Shown here piece after piece: positions 1 through 11,707 of a stretch of 64,000 bases of DNA. Numbering within the stretch: the first letter of the stretch is position 1; every line of letters starts with the position of its first letter. Position numbers and translations under genes: made by a program. The stretch spans positions 1,363,508 through 1,427,507 of the forward strand of contig NMRA01000033.1 of NCBI GenBank assembly GCA_002633005.1, written 5' to 3'. The notes beneath the pieces are model-generated. The model was not told the DNA's origin and searched no databases. It saw nothing but the letters and a program-made list of their open reading frames with translations. Source of the DNA: Phoronis australis. Taxonomy: Eukaryota > Phoronida > Phoronidae.

Positions 1-35
1 AGAATGCTTTGTAAATGAATCACGAGCCTATATAA

Positions 36-229
36 GTCATCCAGGATTGGCCTAGACCAACAAATGTTAGAGAAGTTTAGCGGTTTATGGGGTTAATGAA
101 TTACCACAAATCATTTGTTGATAAATTTGCTGAAATCGCTGCTCCTTTGTATGTGCTCACAGGCAAAGTTGATTTCTTCTGGTCTCAGGAGCAGGAGGCG
201 GCTTTTGTGGGGTTGAAAATGTGTCTAGT
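36..229 (+). pseudogene. Ty3/gypsy-type reverse transcriptase remnant
   Basis: The frame reads a run typical of the end of a Ty3/gypsy reverse transcriptase and the start of its RNase H connection: VIQDWPRPTN, then RFMGLMNYHKSFVDKF, EIAAPLYVLT and FFWSQEQEAAF. An in-frame TAG at 78-80 interrupts it. A stop lies just before position 36, and the frame ends where the foldback element at about 230 begins. It is therefore a dead fragment of a retrotransposon pol gene that starts outside the window. Family assignment rests on the conserved RFxGLxNYY-like and PLxxLT motifs. Confidence 0.8.
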
Positions 230-1145
230 CAGTCAGGGTAGTTCTGCTCGTCACCTCGCCGTGAAACTTGTTTCAACATGTAAAACTAAAGACCAGACCG
301 GGATGCATGCAAAATCTGGAAGTCAACCAACACTCACTTTGCCCGTTACAACAGTTTAAGTGAAAAACAATGCAGCAAACATCATTTTCTTGAGTCACTC
401 TCGACCTTTTGAAACAATGAAAAGTATGTTGTTTTGAAAACAGTATTTTAGTATACAGCTTTGTACCAAGTCGAAAGGCTATTAACTGGATAGCCTTGGT
501 ACAAAGCTGTATATAAATATACAGCTTTGCACCGATGTGGGTAAAAAGTGGTAAGATAAAATCTGACAAAAAATTAAAGTCGTTAAAAACTAGTCTTCTT
601 TGAGTAAACAAAATTATTTATCAGTGTTGGAAAAAATGGCGTTCTACTGTTATTCAGCTGCTAAAGTTGAGGAGCAATCTTTAGCGACGGTTTTCGGCAC
701 CATGTAATATTGCGTCACCTATTGGCCAGTTTCTTTTTTCGCCGATTCTTCAATCAGCTGCTGTTTTTTCACGAGCTTGCGTACACGTCACAACAAATTA
801 TTAGAACTGGTTTCACTTCATTACAAGTTTTTAGAATTTCAATACCGAAAAACCGAATTTCAGAACAAATTTTGCTTTTCCGAAGTTGTCGTGAAAATTT
901 AGGAGATGGCGCATGCGCGTGACACGAGCGTACTGTTTTCAAAACGACGACATACTTTTCATTGTTAGAAATGGCAGAGAGTTACGCAAGAAAATGACGT
1001 TTATTGCATTCTTTCTCACACAGCTGTAACGGCCGGGCAAGGTGAGTATCAGTTGATTCCCAGATTTTGCATGCACCCGTCCGGTCTTTAGATTTACATT
1101 TTGATACAAGTTTCACGGCGCGGTGACAAGCAGAACTATCCTCGC
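230..1145. repeat. foldback element with arms of about 215 bp
   Basis: Sequence from about 232 to 446 is repeated in inverted orientation at about 931-1145. Matching blocks include the GTTCTGCTxGTCACC end, the GCATGCAAAATCTGG block, the CATTTTCTTG block, and AACAATGAAAAGTATG followed by GTTTTGAAAACAGTA. The loop of about 480 bp holds a smaller inverted repeat around 453-515. The left end abuts the gypsy remnant, so the element probably inserted into it. No transposase is visible, so it would be non-autonomous. Confidence 0.75.
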
Positions 1146-2001
1146 TGCGTGCAATTTCGGGGTCTATGGAAGAAATACACACAGTGGTACCTAGCTGTAT
1201 TTTGACGACAGTCTTCATACAGCTAGCTGGCTGGCTATGAACTGGACTGAAAGAAGAAAAAATTGATAACAGGAATATTTGTTCGAGTTGGAAGGAATAA
1301 ATGACATCGACGGACTCCTAAGGTGTTCCTCTATGCGCAAAAGGTATTTGTAACAACGTGGCTTTGATTTTTTAATCAGCGTGTAGCCATAATTCACCGA
1401 AGAGCTTCCGGCGTATGTGGTTCACATTGGTGATTGGTCGAGTGCTGGGCTGTTCGCGAAATAAAGCACTCTGACAAATAAATTCGAGACTAAATCACTA
1501 AAAAACAAGTGTTTCACATCAAAATGAAGGTTTGCTGCTGAACTTACACTTACAACAACAGAGACCAGGACAAGAAAAACGTGTTTTCCAAATTCTTGCG
1601 GACACTTTCGTATTCCGAAATTAATCACATCAGGTCTTCGGCCATTATTGTGAGAAGCGCTCCACGTGATTTCGGGAAAACGAGGAACTACCATAAGGCA
1701 ACTGGCGATAACTCGAACCTAGGACCTTACTAGGGTTCTAGCTCGAATCTAGGCATGCACAATGATATGATTTATTGGGCATGCATGATAGGACGCATTG
1801 GCCACGGGCTGCTGCAAGTTATATGAATTTCATCAGTGCTTGTAAGTCGCGGTAGCGTAACCTGGTCACCATGTGACTAATATTGGTAGCCCACGTGACA
1901 ATCGCTTCAAATGTTGGTCAAACTTGGTCAATGTTGGCCGTGGAGAAGCGTTCTGATTGGACAATGGACGACCAACTTTTACCAACATTTATCCAACATT
2001 T
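1146..2001. other. no gene recognised
   Basis: I see no supported exon here on either strand. Short inverted GTTGG/CCAAC-rich blocks lie between about 1,900 and 2,001, just left of the next foldback element. Open frames in this stretch have no recognisable motif or splice context. Confidence 0.4.
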
Positions 2002-3734
2002 CCCCAGCAGCAGGATTGCCTTGCTGCCTCCGCTGGTCGCTGATGGGGCAGAACTTGCAGCAAGAAGTCCGAGATACAAAAAGGCCAAAAGGGGGTGAAA
2101 AAGCCGGGAGGAGAAAGGGGGAAAAGAAGAGGAAAAGAAACTAAACACAACAAGCCACGCCCCCCGAAAAAGAAAGAAGCGAAACAATCTCTGATGCCGC
2201 AGTAAGATATGTATCACCCGAAAAAATCCGCTTTATCAATTTTCATTCATAAATGCTTTGTCTGCAATCAGTTCATCGGAATTTGCCGCAACCAAAAATT
2301 TCATAAGCAATTGCGATTTTCTTCTAGAACCTTCTGAAAATTTTGAGCATTTGGCGTACTTTCGCTTCTTAGCACTAGGTGCCAGCCCAGTATGCATAAA
2401 TGGCATGTTTTTTGGTCGATTCCGATGTTGTTTGAAGCAGCTGGAGCCTGTGTATCGGGAGCAGTTTCCACTGACTAAGTGGTACTCAATATACAGCTAG
2501 ATGTGATGTCAAATTCATCCGTCTGTTGCGTGACGTACACTGTACCGCTGGAAATGGCCCCGGCTGTACGCATGAAACAGCTAAAGAGCAACGGACGTGT
2601 TGCCTAGATTGTGCCATGATCAAGTAATCTCCTTTTCACTCGGGACGAGTGCAGTGCCCCAGAAGCCACCAGCCCAGAGGGTCGCACTGACATACAAATG
2701 GTTGCACACGGTCTACCTTCAAGACATCCTGACACGCCTGGACCGTCTATCACGGCAGCTTTGACCACCGTGACTGCCCGCCGTGTGCTGAAGATGGGAC
2801 TTGACGAAGCGAGCTCAGTGTTAAGAAACTGGCTGGGCATGCATAAGGGGCGGCTTCGTGGATGTCTAATAACACTCAGATGGACTGATCTTGGCCAGCC
2901 AAAGGGTATTGACTGCCGGGGAAGGCAGAGGACTAAAACCTTTAATTCAGGGCATAATAAAGCGCTTTGCGAATGTCGGTGTGGAGCAGCTGAAGCCATC
3001 TATGTCTACCGACATTGCTGTGTTGCCCAATGCATGAAGCTCCAGTCTTTATGGATATGTTGTAAATCTCAGAACCCGCGTCAGTGGAAATATATATGGC
3101 AAACATTTTTAAGTCTGGTCTGCAGGCTACCTTTTGGCCTGAGTTCGAAAAGCTGTCGGGGGCAGCCTTTCAGACTGTTGTTCATGAGGTCACTTCATAT
3201 GTGGCCAATGCAGACCAGACTTAAAAATGTTTGCTATTTATATTCAGTGTCATTGTCTACTAGTTTCCTCAGTCGTCCATATTTTTATTGCGACATAAGC
3301 AAGTTGTTTTGAGATTTTGAATCATTGATCTAATTTATTTTACTACTGTTGTTTTTGAGATATTTAATCACTGTTGTCCACTGTATCTGTAGTTTATGAT
3401 TTGGTGCGGGATTCCAACATTTTTGTTTCAAGATGGTAAAGCGAAACTTTTGGCTGTGGCAAATTCGTTGTATTAGTGAACTGATTGCAGACAAAGCATT
3501 TTTGATTAATATAAATCGATTTGTTTCCATGAAGCGGATTTTTTGTGATACATATTTTACTGCGTTGTTTCGCTTGTTTCGTTTTCGGGGGGCTTGGCTT
3601 GTTGCGTTTTGTTTCTTTTCCCCCCTTTTTCCCCCGTTCTCCCCCCTTTTCGCCCCTTTTCGCGTTTTTCTCCCCCACCCCGAGCCACCTTGCTGATTTC
3701 CCCCAGCAAGTAAATACCTTAAATACTGCTGGGG
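2002..3734. repeat. second foldback element with a 1.1-kb insert
   Basis: The ends are CCCCAGCAG at 2002 and its complement CTGCTGGGG at 3726-3734. Arms of about 330 bp (2002-2330 and 3395-3734) are inverted copies. Both contain a G/C-tract-rich segment, a GATATGTATCAC-like block and CTTTGTCTGCAATCAGTTCA. The central 1.1 kb carries a 200-codon open frame (2698-3312) without recognisable motifs, and a separate hairpin at 3099-3234. The right end lies exactly at a relic splice donor of the duplicated exon block that follows. Confidence 0.7.
3099..3234. repeat. hairpin with 26-bp perfect arms enclosing a small ORF
   Basis: Arms at 3099-3124 and 3209-3234 are exact inverted complements, separated by 84 nt. 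An ATG at 3097 opens a 42-codon frame (starting MANIFKSGLQATFWPEF) that ends at the TAA inside the right arm, so both ends of the frame lie within the arms. It could be a small inverted-repeat element or a chance frame. I know of no homologue. Confidence 0.5.
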
Positions 3735-3758
3735 GTAAATATGAGTAACTCTCATGTC
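3735..3758 (+). repeat. relic donor and flank of a lost exon copy (unit A, left part)
   Basis: GTAAATATGAGTAACTCTC here matches the sequence just downstream of the exon donor at 5231 (GTAAGTATGAGTAATTCTC). The match resumes after the solo LTR at 4322. This is the left end of a tandem-duplicated block whose exon body is missing, with the foldback element ending directly at the donor. Confidence 0.6.
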
Positions 3759-4321
3759 TGTCATGAAATCTGTGATATTCATGATACATATATAATTCTT
3801 AGCACATTAGTTTGATAGTATTACTTATTGATATTGTTTCTTTGCTAGACAATTGTTTTTGTTTATAGAAACTTGTTTTGGCTGTCAGCTGAGTCACCGA
3901 CCAACCCATCCGGTGCATCCACACATGTTTTGATGATCTCTGTAGTAAAGAAGATTGCGTAATGGTCATTCACAGAAACATTGCCTAAAGACAGCTGACC
4001 ATTACCATATATGGCAAACACAACAGAATAGTTCAGATGATTGTTGTGAAAGTTCTTATAGTTGCTTCCTGTTTTTTCCTGTAGGATATTGAATCATAAA
4101 GTTTAGTGCATGCAACCCACATATTTGTGACTTGTATATAAATCCGTTCACTTGTCTAATAAAGACAGTCCTCATCTTGCTACTGCCAGTTGTTTTACTA
4201 GTGTAATTGAGTGTTCCACACTTAGTTACTGAATACAACCATCTCGTTGACGGACCGAGACAGTCCACAACACAACACAACGCTGCTACTAAGTCGAGTT
4301 AGTCTCCACTATTCTACTACA
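3759..4321. mobile_element. solo LTR, 563 bp
   Basis: The element begins TGTCATGAAATC and ends TCTACTACA, the usual TG..CA LTR termini. It is flanked on both sides by the 5-bp target duplication ATGTC (3754-3758 and 4322-4326). An AATAAA signal sits at 4158-4163. The empty site is visible in the paralogous block at 5231-5260, where ATGTCGGAGG is continuous, which confirms the boundaries. No internal retroviral-like coding region is present. A Ty3/gypsy origin is likely from the 5-bp duplication and TGT/ACA ends, but is not proven. Confidence 0.85.
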
Positions 4322-4590
4322 ATGTCGGAGCAAACATTTATATTGATTCGTCATACTCCAACTTAGCTGGTGGTTCTTTGAACGGTATTCAGAATCGCAA
4401 CAAAGGCTTAATTACTGGAACTTGAAATAATGACATGATTGAGTCAACATATCATAACAATTTACAACTGACACAATGGTCAAAATAACGTTGCATCATT
4501 AGATGCGAATAACACGTCATTACGCTACCTTGTGCCTGATAACTCAACTTGAGAGCGCCTTACGTTGTGGGGAATGCAGCTATGCTGCCC
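4322..4590 (+). repeat. tandem-duplicated block, unit A (right part)
   Basis: This segment aligns along its length with 5250-5555, sharing for example TTTCTTTGAAC-like, GGAACTT and ATAACTCAACTTGAGAGC-like blocks, with moderate divergence. It is intron sequence downstream of a former exon copy. Confidence 0.65.
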
Positions 4591-4850
4591 ATGCGCGCAC
4601 CCAGCCTAAAGTGTAGGGGGGATCGAATTATTTTTCATTATGCGGACATTTTACTGAAAAAAACAACGAGAACTAAAAAAAAACGTAAAAAACAAAAAAC
4701 GAGCCACAAGGTTCAGGCCAACGAATTGTGTATCCGCGCTGACTTCCTGTGGACTTTGGGGACTTTTGTCTCGTTTACTCGGACTTTTTGTGTCACTGAG
4801 GCGGACCTTTTTGACCAATTCGCCAAATTGGTGGGCTCGTTCGATGAAAA
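4591..4850 (+). mobile_element. MITE family 1, copy A, right end truncated
   Basis: It starts ATGCGCGCACCCAGCC. It shares with the copies at 15498 and 37800 the internal blocks GACTTTTGTCTCGTTT, CGGACTTTTTGT and GCGGACCTTTTTG. The right inverted terminus (GGGTGCGCGCAT) is missing. The element sits inside unit A, where the paralogous unit B lacks it. The 115-codon frame across it is a by-product of the repeat. Confidence 0.7.
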
Positions 4851-5076
4851 GATAAACGTGGAAGTTGTCGGTTTTAGTGCCGATGGGGCATTTTAACACC
4901 ACACTGACAGCCAACAGGAAGGTAGTTTTGGGTATGCCTTTTGAAACAATGTTTCAAAGACATCACTTAAACCAACTGCATGCACTTAGACAATGTGCTT
5001 GACCGTCATTTGGAAAACGGGAAGATTCATAGTACAAATGTTTGTGTTGTGGACTCATTTATTTTGTCATTTTCAG

Positions 5077-5230
5077 GGGATAGCGCGAACGCAGTCCCCC
5101 ACTATCACAAATTATGCACCCGAGTAACCCACATTTGGGGTTATCGCAGGCGTCAGCCCAATCGAAGTGCAATGAAAGGGCCTCTTCCTGGAGGTTCGGC
5201 CTTACTGATCACCGAAAACCTCTGTGCCAG
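5077..5230 (+). CDS. duplicated 154-nt exon, copy 1 (candidate 5' exon of the plus-strand gene)
   Basis: The exon runs from acceptor TTGTCATTTTCAG to donor CAG|GTAAGT. It is open in one frame (GDSANAVPHYHK at the start, LITENLCA at the end), entered in phase 1 and left in phase 2. An internal ATG at 5172 would start a 19-residue leader. A copy at 6528 matches 152 of 154 bases, although the surrounding introns have diverged much more. Exit phase 2 matches the entry of the common exon at 38114. It may be an internal exon continuing from a coding exon left of the window, or part of a 5' leader. Function is unknown. Confidence 0.55.
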
Positions 5231-5555
5231 GTAAGTATGAGTAATTCTCATGTCGGAGGAAACATTAATATTGTTTCGTCATGCTCCACGCTGGTGTTTC
5301 TTTGAACAGTTTTCCCTACGATTGCAATAATGACTTAATAATTGGAACTTTAAATAATGAAATAAAAGTCCAGCCGAGTTTGCAGACCAATGTATCAAGT
5401 GAACAATCGTCAAAATGAGATTGCAGCAAGTACTTAAAGGCTATTATCAAAATAAAATTAGATACGAAAAACTTGTCATTGCGCCACCTTCTGTCTGATG
5501 ACTCAACTTGAGAGCACCCTCTATTCTATAAAACCCTCTGGGAAATGCAGGCATG
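5231..5555 (+). repeat. tandem-duplicated block, unit B
   Basis: This is intron sequence downstream of exon copy 1, paralogous to 3735-3758 plus 4322-4590. It lacks both the solo LTR and the MITE, so it serves as the empty-site reference for both insertions. Confidence 0.65.
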
Positions 5556-6527
5556 CTGTCCGACTTTATTTTTAGATCACCAGATTTATTAGCCTATGAA
5601 ATATTCAAAATATCTCCACTCTGCATACAAAGGATATACTCTTTCGTACCGACGTCCATCAAAATAATCTGCCCTCTGCCATTTTCATGAATTGTTATAC
5701 ATCAGTGAAAATGAAAACAAACGCAATGCTAATTAGGTCAAGATTGGCTCGTTAATTTCAAATTTAAATTAAACTAGCTGCTGTAACAGTGACAAATGGG
5801 GTCATCCCGATGTGTCCCGGGTTCTATGTTTCCCGTTTTTTTGCATATCGGGGTTCTATGTGTCCCGGGATCTATATATCTAGTTATCTGCACGTCCTGA
5901 AACGGGATTCTTTGTGTCCTGGCTTCTGTGTGTCCCGGTGTGGTTGTTGTGATTGTCACACTGTAGAAAATGTCCCAGTTGCATGTATTTGAATGCCAGC
6001 ATGCGGGTGCGTTATTCAGCGATTACTCGATTAATGTGTACTTCTACCCAAAAGATAAACGAATTAGTTTTAGAAGAACAGGCGCGGTTTTCAAGTGTTG
6101 ACTTCAAGATGTGGCTTTTTGGTGATGTCCTCTGGGTTGAGTGTGTCGTCACCTTATTATCTAGAACGGTTAATGAGCATGCCGTTGGTTTACTCAGTTA
6201 GAAGGTTTAAATTTATCCATCCTGCCCTGAACTGATAGTTTGAAATTCTCACAGAATGCACATCGAAACTATCAGTCACTGAAGAAAAGGTTTCTGAAAT
6301 TATTGGCGTAGGCCAACCACAAAATTGCGAAACGGAAAAGTGTGGTGTAAGAAATTATACAATGAAGTGGCGCTGAAGAGTTGAATGCGGCAGTTGCCCG
6401 TCTCTAAAATAATAATCTCCAGAAGGCTTTACGCACCCAAAGAATGTGCTTGACCTCAAAAACTCAAAAGTTGGAAGAATCGGCGAATCTGTGTTTTGTT
6501 TGGTTCTCATTTCTTTGTCATTTTCAG

Positions 6528-6681
6528 GGGATAGCGCGAACGCAGTCCCCCACTATCACAAATTATGCACCCGAGTAACCCACATTTGGGGTTATCGCAG
6601 GCGTCAGCCCAATCGAAGTGCAATGAAAGGGCCTCTTCCTGGAGGTTCGGCCTCGCTGATCACCGAAAACCTCTGTGCCAG
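6528..6681 (+). CDS. duplicated 154-nt exon, copy 2 (candidate 5' exon of the plus-strand gene)
   Basis: This has the same acceptor, length, phases and donor as the copy at 5077. Only two bases differ, and they change one residue (LL to SL before ITENL). Joining copy 1 to copy 2 would read AGG GGA TAG, an immediate stop, so a productive transcript could contain only one of them. The upstream flank shares AATGTGCTTGACC and the pyrimidine tract with copy 1 but is otherwise diverged. Confidence 0.55.
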
Positions 6682-9600
6682 GTAAGTATGAGTTGATGCA
6701 CCAGTCGCTCAATCTAGTACGTTTATTCTCATTGTACTATACTGGTGTTGACATGACGTATTCATGGTAGGATTTAATTCTTTCTGCAACAATATATAAA
6801 ATACATTTTAGAAGATATGCGTTTGCTCTTAGGACGTTAAACAAGAAAATTTGTTTCAAAAAGAAGATTTTCGTTTATAGCAAACACAAATGTGTAATTA
6901 ATAATCATAATGCACCCACTAAATATAGGTCACGTTCACTGCTCCCTAGTGTTAAGTAAAAGAACTAATTCAATGGCGTCCTGACGTATACAATATTTAG
7001 GCCTACAACCTTGCTTTAACTTGTGTAAATGCCTTTATGAAATACAATTGTGTATGTGTATTGAAAAAGACTGTGCCTTATTTATTCGATACAGACCTAT
7101 TACGTAATCGTCAGCTGTTAGCTGGATTTGCATTGGGATCAGCCCTTTGCCTGCGTTGCCCTTGCTGTGGAGACAAATTCAACACTTTGTCTTCATACAC
7201 TGAGCTCTGGTTTATATCAGCGTCAATTAATTCGTTTTGGCGTAGATGATTACATAACAATTGTCTGGCCTTTGTGAAATCGTGCTGCCTGACTCAATCT
7301 CCGGTTGTAAATAATACGGAGGACAATGTCTTCCATTAACCGACGTACACGTTCGTCTCTAGAAAGTTACGTTTCAGGTGGCGGTGAGCACAATCTACTT
7401 CTTTTCGGTAATCCTTCAGCTGCTGGTAGGCCTACATTGAAGCCTTGCTTTGTTGCACAATTAGCTCCGCTGTTTTTTGACGGACAGACAGATAAACGAA
7501 TAAATAGATATTTAGGCCTAATTTGCGATTGCTACCGAGCAATGTTTGTGTTTGTCGTTAAACCCAGCGTAAATAATAGCTGTGGTAACCTGACATGATG
7601 TTGACTTGAAATAATAACGATAAAAAAGCCACTAACGTCGTACACAAACTCTTTGTCCCGGAATATTGCTTGCATTGTCTTAGTTGACTCGCGGGGGTGG
7701 GCTTTCCCACGAAAGGACTTCGTGCACCGGCGCCTTTCCCTCTTCGGCGGATATTTTTCCGTTTGGTACTAGACTACTAGATTTCTGACGTGGGCTGCAG
7801 TTGGAAAATTAGGATTCCCGCTAGTAGATAATGGACGAGAAAGAAGGGAGTCTATTGTTTGTTGGGAGATTCTGTGAAATGGCCCTTTCCTTTTTTTCGT
7901 AAACATCACCTTATGTATAGTGCTTAATTCTATAAACCTGCCGCTTTCATAAAGTTTTTGAATTTTTTCAGTACCGAACTCCATAATCCCGCTTGATCCT
8001 ATATAAAATCTCCCTGTAACACCGCGCAAGAAGACAACACTGGAAGAATAAATAAATGATTTGCAATAATATATAATATTGAAAACCGTAAATGAAAATG
8101 GAAACCGTTTGTAGGGCTTCCAACCTCGAAAGTATGCCCTTCTGTATAGAATTTTGCCAGAAAAGACATCATATCGTTGAGAATTTTGTCAGAAACCGGG
8201 CATCAGTAGGGTGGAAATTTTTGGTGAAAAAACTGCTAAGTGGCACGTTCAATATGTACTTCTCGTGCTAAGGGAGTATCCCTCTCCTCTCCGAGACATT
8301 TTTTCCTTTCAGACTATTGCCTTGTGTGACCATAGTGGTAATTACTATCTCGGTACAGGCTATAATTATTATTAGTTGGCCGGCATTATAATATTTGATT
8401 GAGAGTCCTGTTGCCGGTGTCGATGTGTTGCGTTGAGTTTGAACTGCAACGGAGGCGATCTCGCTATCCGTCCAGGGATATTTTTAGGGCCGTGCCCCAT
8501 GTAATTGGCGTAAAAATCATTGACACACGAGGTTAGCTTACCTCTGGTAACTGGCGTATTAAAATTGTGTCGGCAATCACGCCTTGTGTTGTCTTCCCGC
8601 GGAAGTACTTGTGTAGCAGTTGCAAAACATCCGATGAAAAACAGCGAATGACCAAAAAACAAACTCAGTGTAAGCGAGTTACGGAGCTTTCGAAAGGTCA
8701 TGATGTGAAAAAAAATCAAGATTTTTGCGTTCCCTCAGTCGCAAATATTTTGCGTTCCCACGCAAAATTTTTGCGTTCTCCATAGATATGTGGCTCTCTG
8801 GGTCAATATTGAGCACATTTTTCGGAAATGAACCCCGCCCGTCACTAATAGAGACCCACAGATTTGCTTTTTCTATTGTTCGTTCATTGTTTAAAGTGCC
8901 ACAGCAACGTTGGTTAAATAAATGTTATTTCTAAACCGTCAATCGCAGTGCCAACAGTTAACGTAGTGCTTCACATATGCTTCGTATCCTAGTCAAAATA
9001 AATTACTGTTCAAACCGACTGCAGTGAAAACGCTGGACACAAGCAGGCTGAAATAAAAACACTGTCCTCATTGTCAGGTCGGTCAACAGGTGTTTACTAC
9101 ACAAGCCAAATCGCCTCAACTTAAAAGAGTGTACATATCGCGGTGTAAAACACACGGTGTAACTCGGCGGGCTTTCGTCGTGTACTGCTGTAAATAGTTG
9201 TTGGACCAATTGACAGTCAATGGATGTCGCAACGCTAAGCGTCCGTGAGGTGAGTGATTTAAGTAAGGCTTTAAATGTTTATGAGATAACATCACCTCCA
9301 AAATGGCATTGTTATGTTCCATCATACATAGCCCCTTCCTCGAGAACTGCACGCGCGTCATCACTGGCAGTTTTTTTTCTTTTCAATACAATTATTTTCA
9401 AAAGGGTTGCGTGTCTTTTCTCATGCACGGAACTGATTCTGCGAATACACACATACAGTTGCCATTGTACTTCAGTTGTTTGAATTTACAGACATTTTTA
9501 CTTTGTACTAAATACGTGTTTCCTGTCAGAGAGTGAAACAAAGCGCGGTCCATTGGGAGGAGACAGTGAATGGCAGTCATACAGAAAAGAATTGTTTCAA

Positions 9601-10671
9601 CCAAATCAACTTTGTCCTGGAGAACACCTTAGCGGGCCGGGGGAAATGGGAATTTATTGACTACCGTTTATGAATGGATCTTTCCTTGAAATTCTTTGCT
9701 CAGGAGTTTGTGATTTAAATAACGTTGCTCTTCTTGTGATTTCTTGTTGAGCATACCATACATTCATTGTACATATATTAAAATAATCCGTTGATGCCGA
9801 CCTCTTTAACGTTGTATTTCAAAAATATGCTCGTCATAATTTATTGATAGCCTACACTTCGTAATAATCCGGATAAGCGCTGAAAACATGCTGAAATGTT
9901 GTTATCGTAAAAGGGCTATTATCGAAACCATGAACGCGTGAAATAGCATTAATTTATTTTCCAAATGCTTCATTCGAGTTTCTTCAGTAACGGTCGTATT
10001 ACGGTTTCCAAACACTTTTCTTTTGTTAGTAAACAATCTTATGGTATCGTTTTTCTATAGCTGATGTTAATTGTTATACACTTGCAGTACTAATGAGGTC
10101 GAGAATGAATCAGTTCGGGATTATCTAAAGAATTACGTTGAATTCTTATCAATGATTTATCCTGTGTTAATGACCGTTTAATCTTACCAGACACGATCAT
10201 CTGAACTCTGACGACTGGTCCCTGTGGTGTTTCACGCAAACGCCTTTTCATAAATAAGACTCCATCACTGATTCACATCACTAAGACACAATTTACTGGG
10301 TAGATCAGGTCGTGTGAGAGAGGATTTTGACGGGGCGATTTAGTTTTAATATCCGACATGGTGTAACAAGCTAAATGGAGGCAGGTGCGATACTAGAACT
10401 AAAAATAAACAATGAGCATTACATGCTGAACGCAAAAATAAGGTAAAGTGTTTTCTGAAACATTGATTACAAGAATTATCAGTTTCGCAGTGACGACATT
10501 TGATCAGTATTTAAATTCCTTGAAGATGTTTTTAACAAACAGGAGCTTTTAGGCATGTACAGCGTTTAGTTTTATTTGAGAGCAGACGAAAATTCGTCTT
10601 ATGTGCTTCCAAGACACGCGTGTGCGTGATCGAGATTTCAAGCAAACATGTATTGTTATTGTTATTTTCAG
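6682..10671. other. probable intron, no firm gene
   Basis: No coding exon can be firmly supported. Two weak first-exon-like frames were seen. One is an ATG at 7326 (MSSINRRTRSSLESY) leaving in phase 1, and the other an ATG at about 9221 (MDVATLSVRE) leaving in phase 0. Neither phase fits the common acceptor at 38114. A short TTTTTGCGTTCC motif recurs at about 8725-8780. Confidence 0.4.
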
Positions 10672-10949
10672 GCACAGAAGTGACCAAGGATATGACCTTT
10701 GACCAGTGCTGTGCTGAGTAGAAGAGTCATGTTCTCCTCAAGCGAGCCGGGGCGCCCCTCCACGATGCCACATCCGTGCGTTTCTTTCACAGACAATACT
10801 CAGTTCAGGGCACGCACGGCCCCGACACATGGCATGTTACCATCTCAATACCGAACACGGTTTTCTGCCAACCCAAGTTTTCGTGACAGAAATCAAGGAA
10901 GCAGGCATTCAGCATTCGATCACATTCCTCACATTCCTTGGATGCCAAG
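10672..10949 (+). CDS. candidate alternative 5' exon (start at 10729)
   Basis: An acceptor TTATTTTCAG precedes the exon, so an untranslated exon must lie upstream. The frame is closed by TGA at 10681, and translation most plausibly starts at ATG 10729 (MFSSSEPGRPSTMPHP). It runs to IPHIPWMP and ends in phase 2 at AAG|GTAAAC. The coding part is 221 nt. Joined to the common exons it would give 725 residues. The peptide is rich in Arg, Ser and Pro with no recognisable domain. Assignment to the gene at 38114 rests on phase and strand only. Confidence 0.5.
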
Positions 10950-11707
10950 GTAAACGGTTTTACTGAATTTCTATAGTTTTGATGCACTACTGAGCCTATA
11001 TGCAACTGATTTTTGCCTGTTTTCTGTTAAATACGTTTACACAGAATTTTACAACAAACGGCGTAATGTGATGTTAAGTTAAGTTAACTTGTCTCGTGAA
11101 CATTTTTAAGCCTTGTTTGTGCAGTTGAGCTTATCCGTGTTATCCTCGTTGTTTTGATATTTGCGCGACTGAAACTTATATTCACACCAATATTATCCAC
11201 ACGGAATTTCATAATTGTAAAAGCCAATCTCCAGATGTTTTACTATCAACACAAATTGGTGGTTTTCGACAGAAGGACACACCCTTGTTTTTTCTGCATT
11301 TTTGATACGTCGAATATCTTTCAGATCGTTTGCCTAAGTCACCTGACCAGATCTTGTTCACCTTAAATGTTTTCGCAAATCAATCATTTCATGTTTAAAC
11401 ACACTGGCGGCTTAATGGTTTTTTACATTAATATTTAATGTATATTTGCCAATGGCGTGATATAAGATTCCAGTGCGGGCGTGGTCGGCATCCATTTACA
11501 CGAAATACGCTTATGATGTAGACAGTTTAGTCAAATGTGATACATAGTATATGAGTGAGGCAATAGTGCCTTTGGTCTAACAAATATACGATAGTACTAA
11601 TACTGTCTCCATATTTCTCCATACGCGCTTCAAATGCACGCCAAATGTAGGAACCGATCGCGTGACGTAGCTCTGGTGGAATGTAGCTTTCCGAACGCCA
11701 TGGTATA

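Noticed and set aside
4549-4896. 115-codon plus-strand frame
   Set aside because: It lies across MITE family 1; related frames at 37759-38067 arise from the same repeat and share no protein constraint.
9220-9249. First-exon candidate MDVATLSVRE
   Set aside because: It exits in phase 0, which does not fit the common acceptor, and it is only ten codons long.
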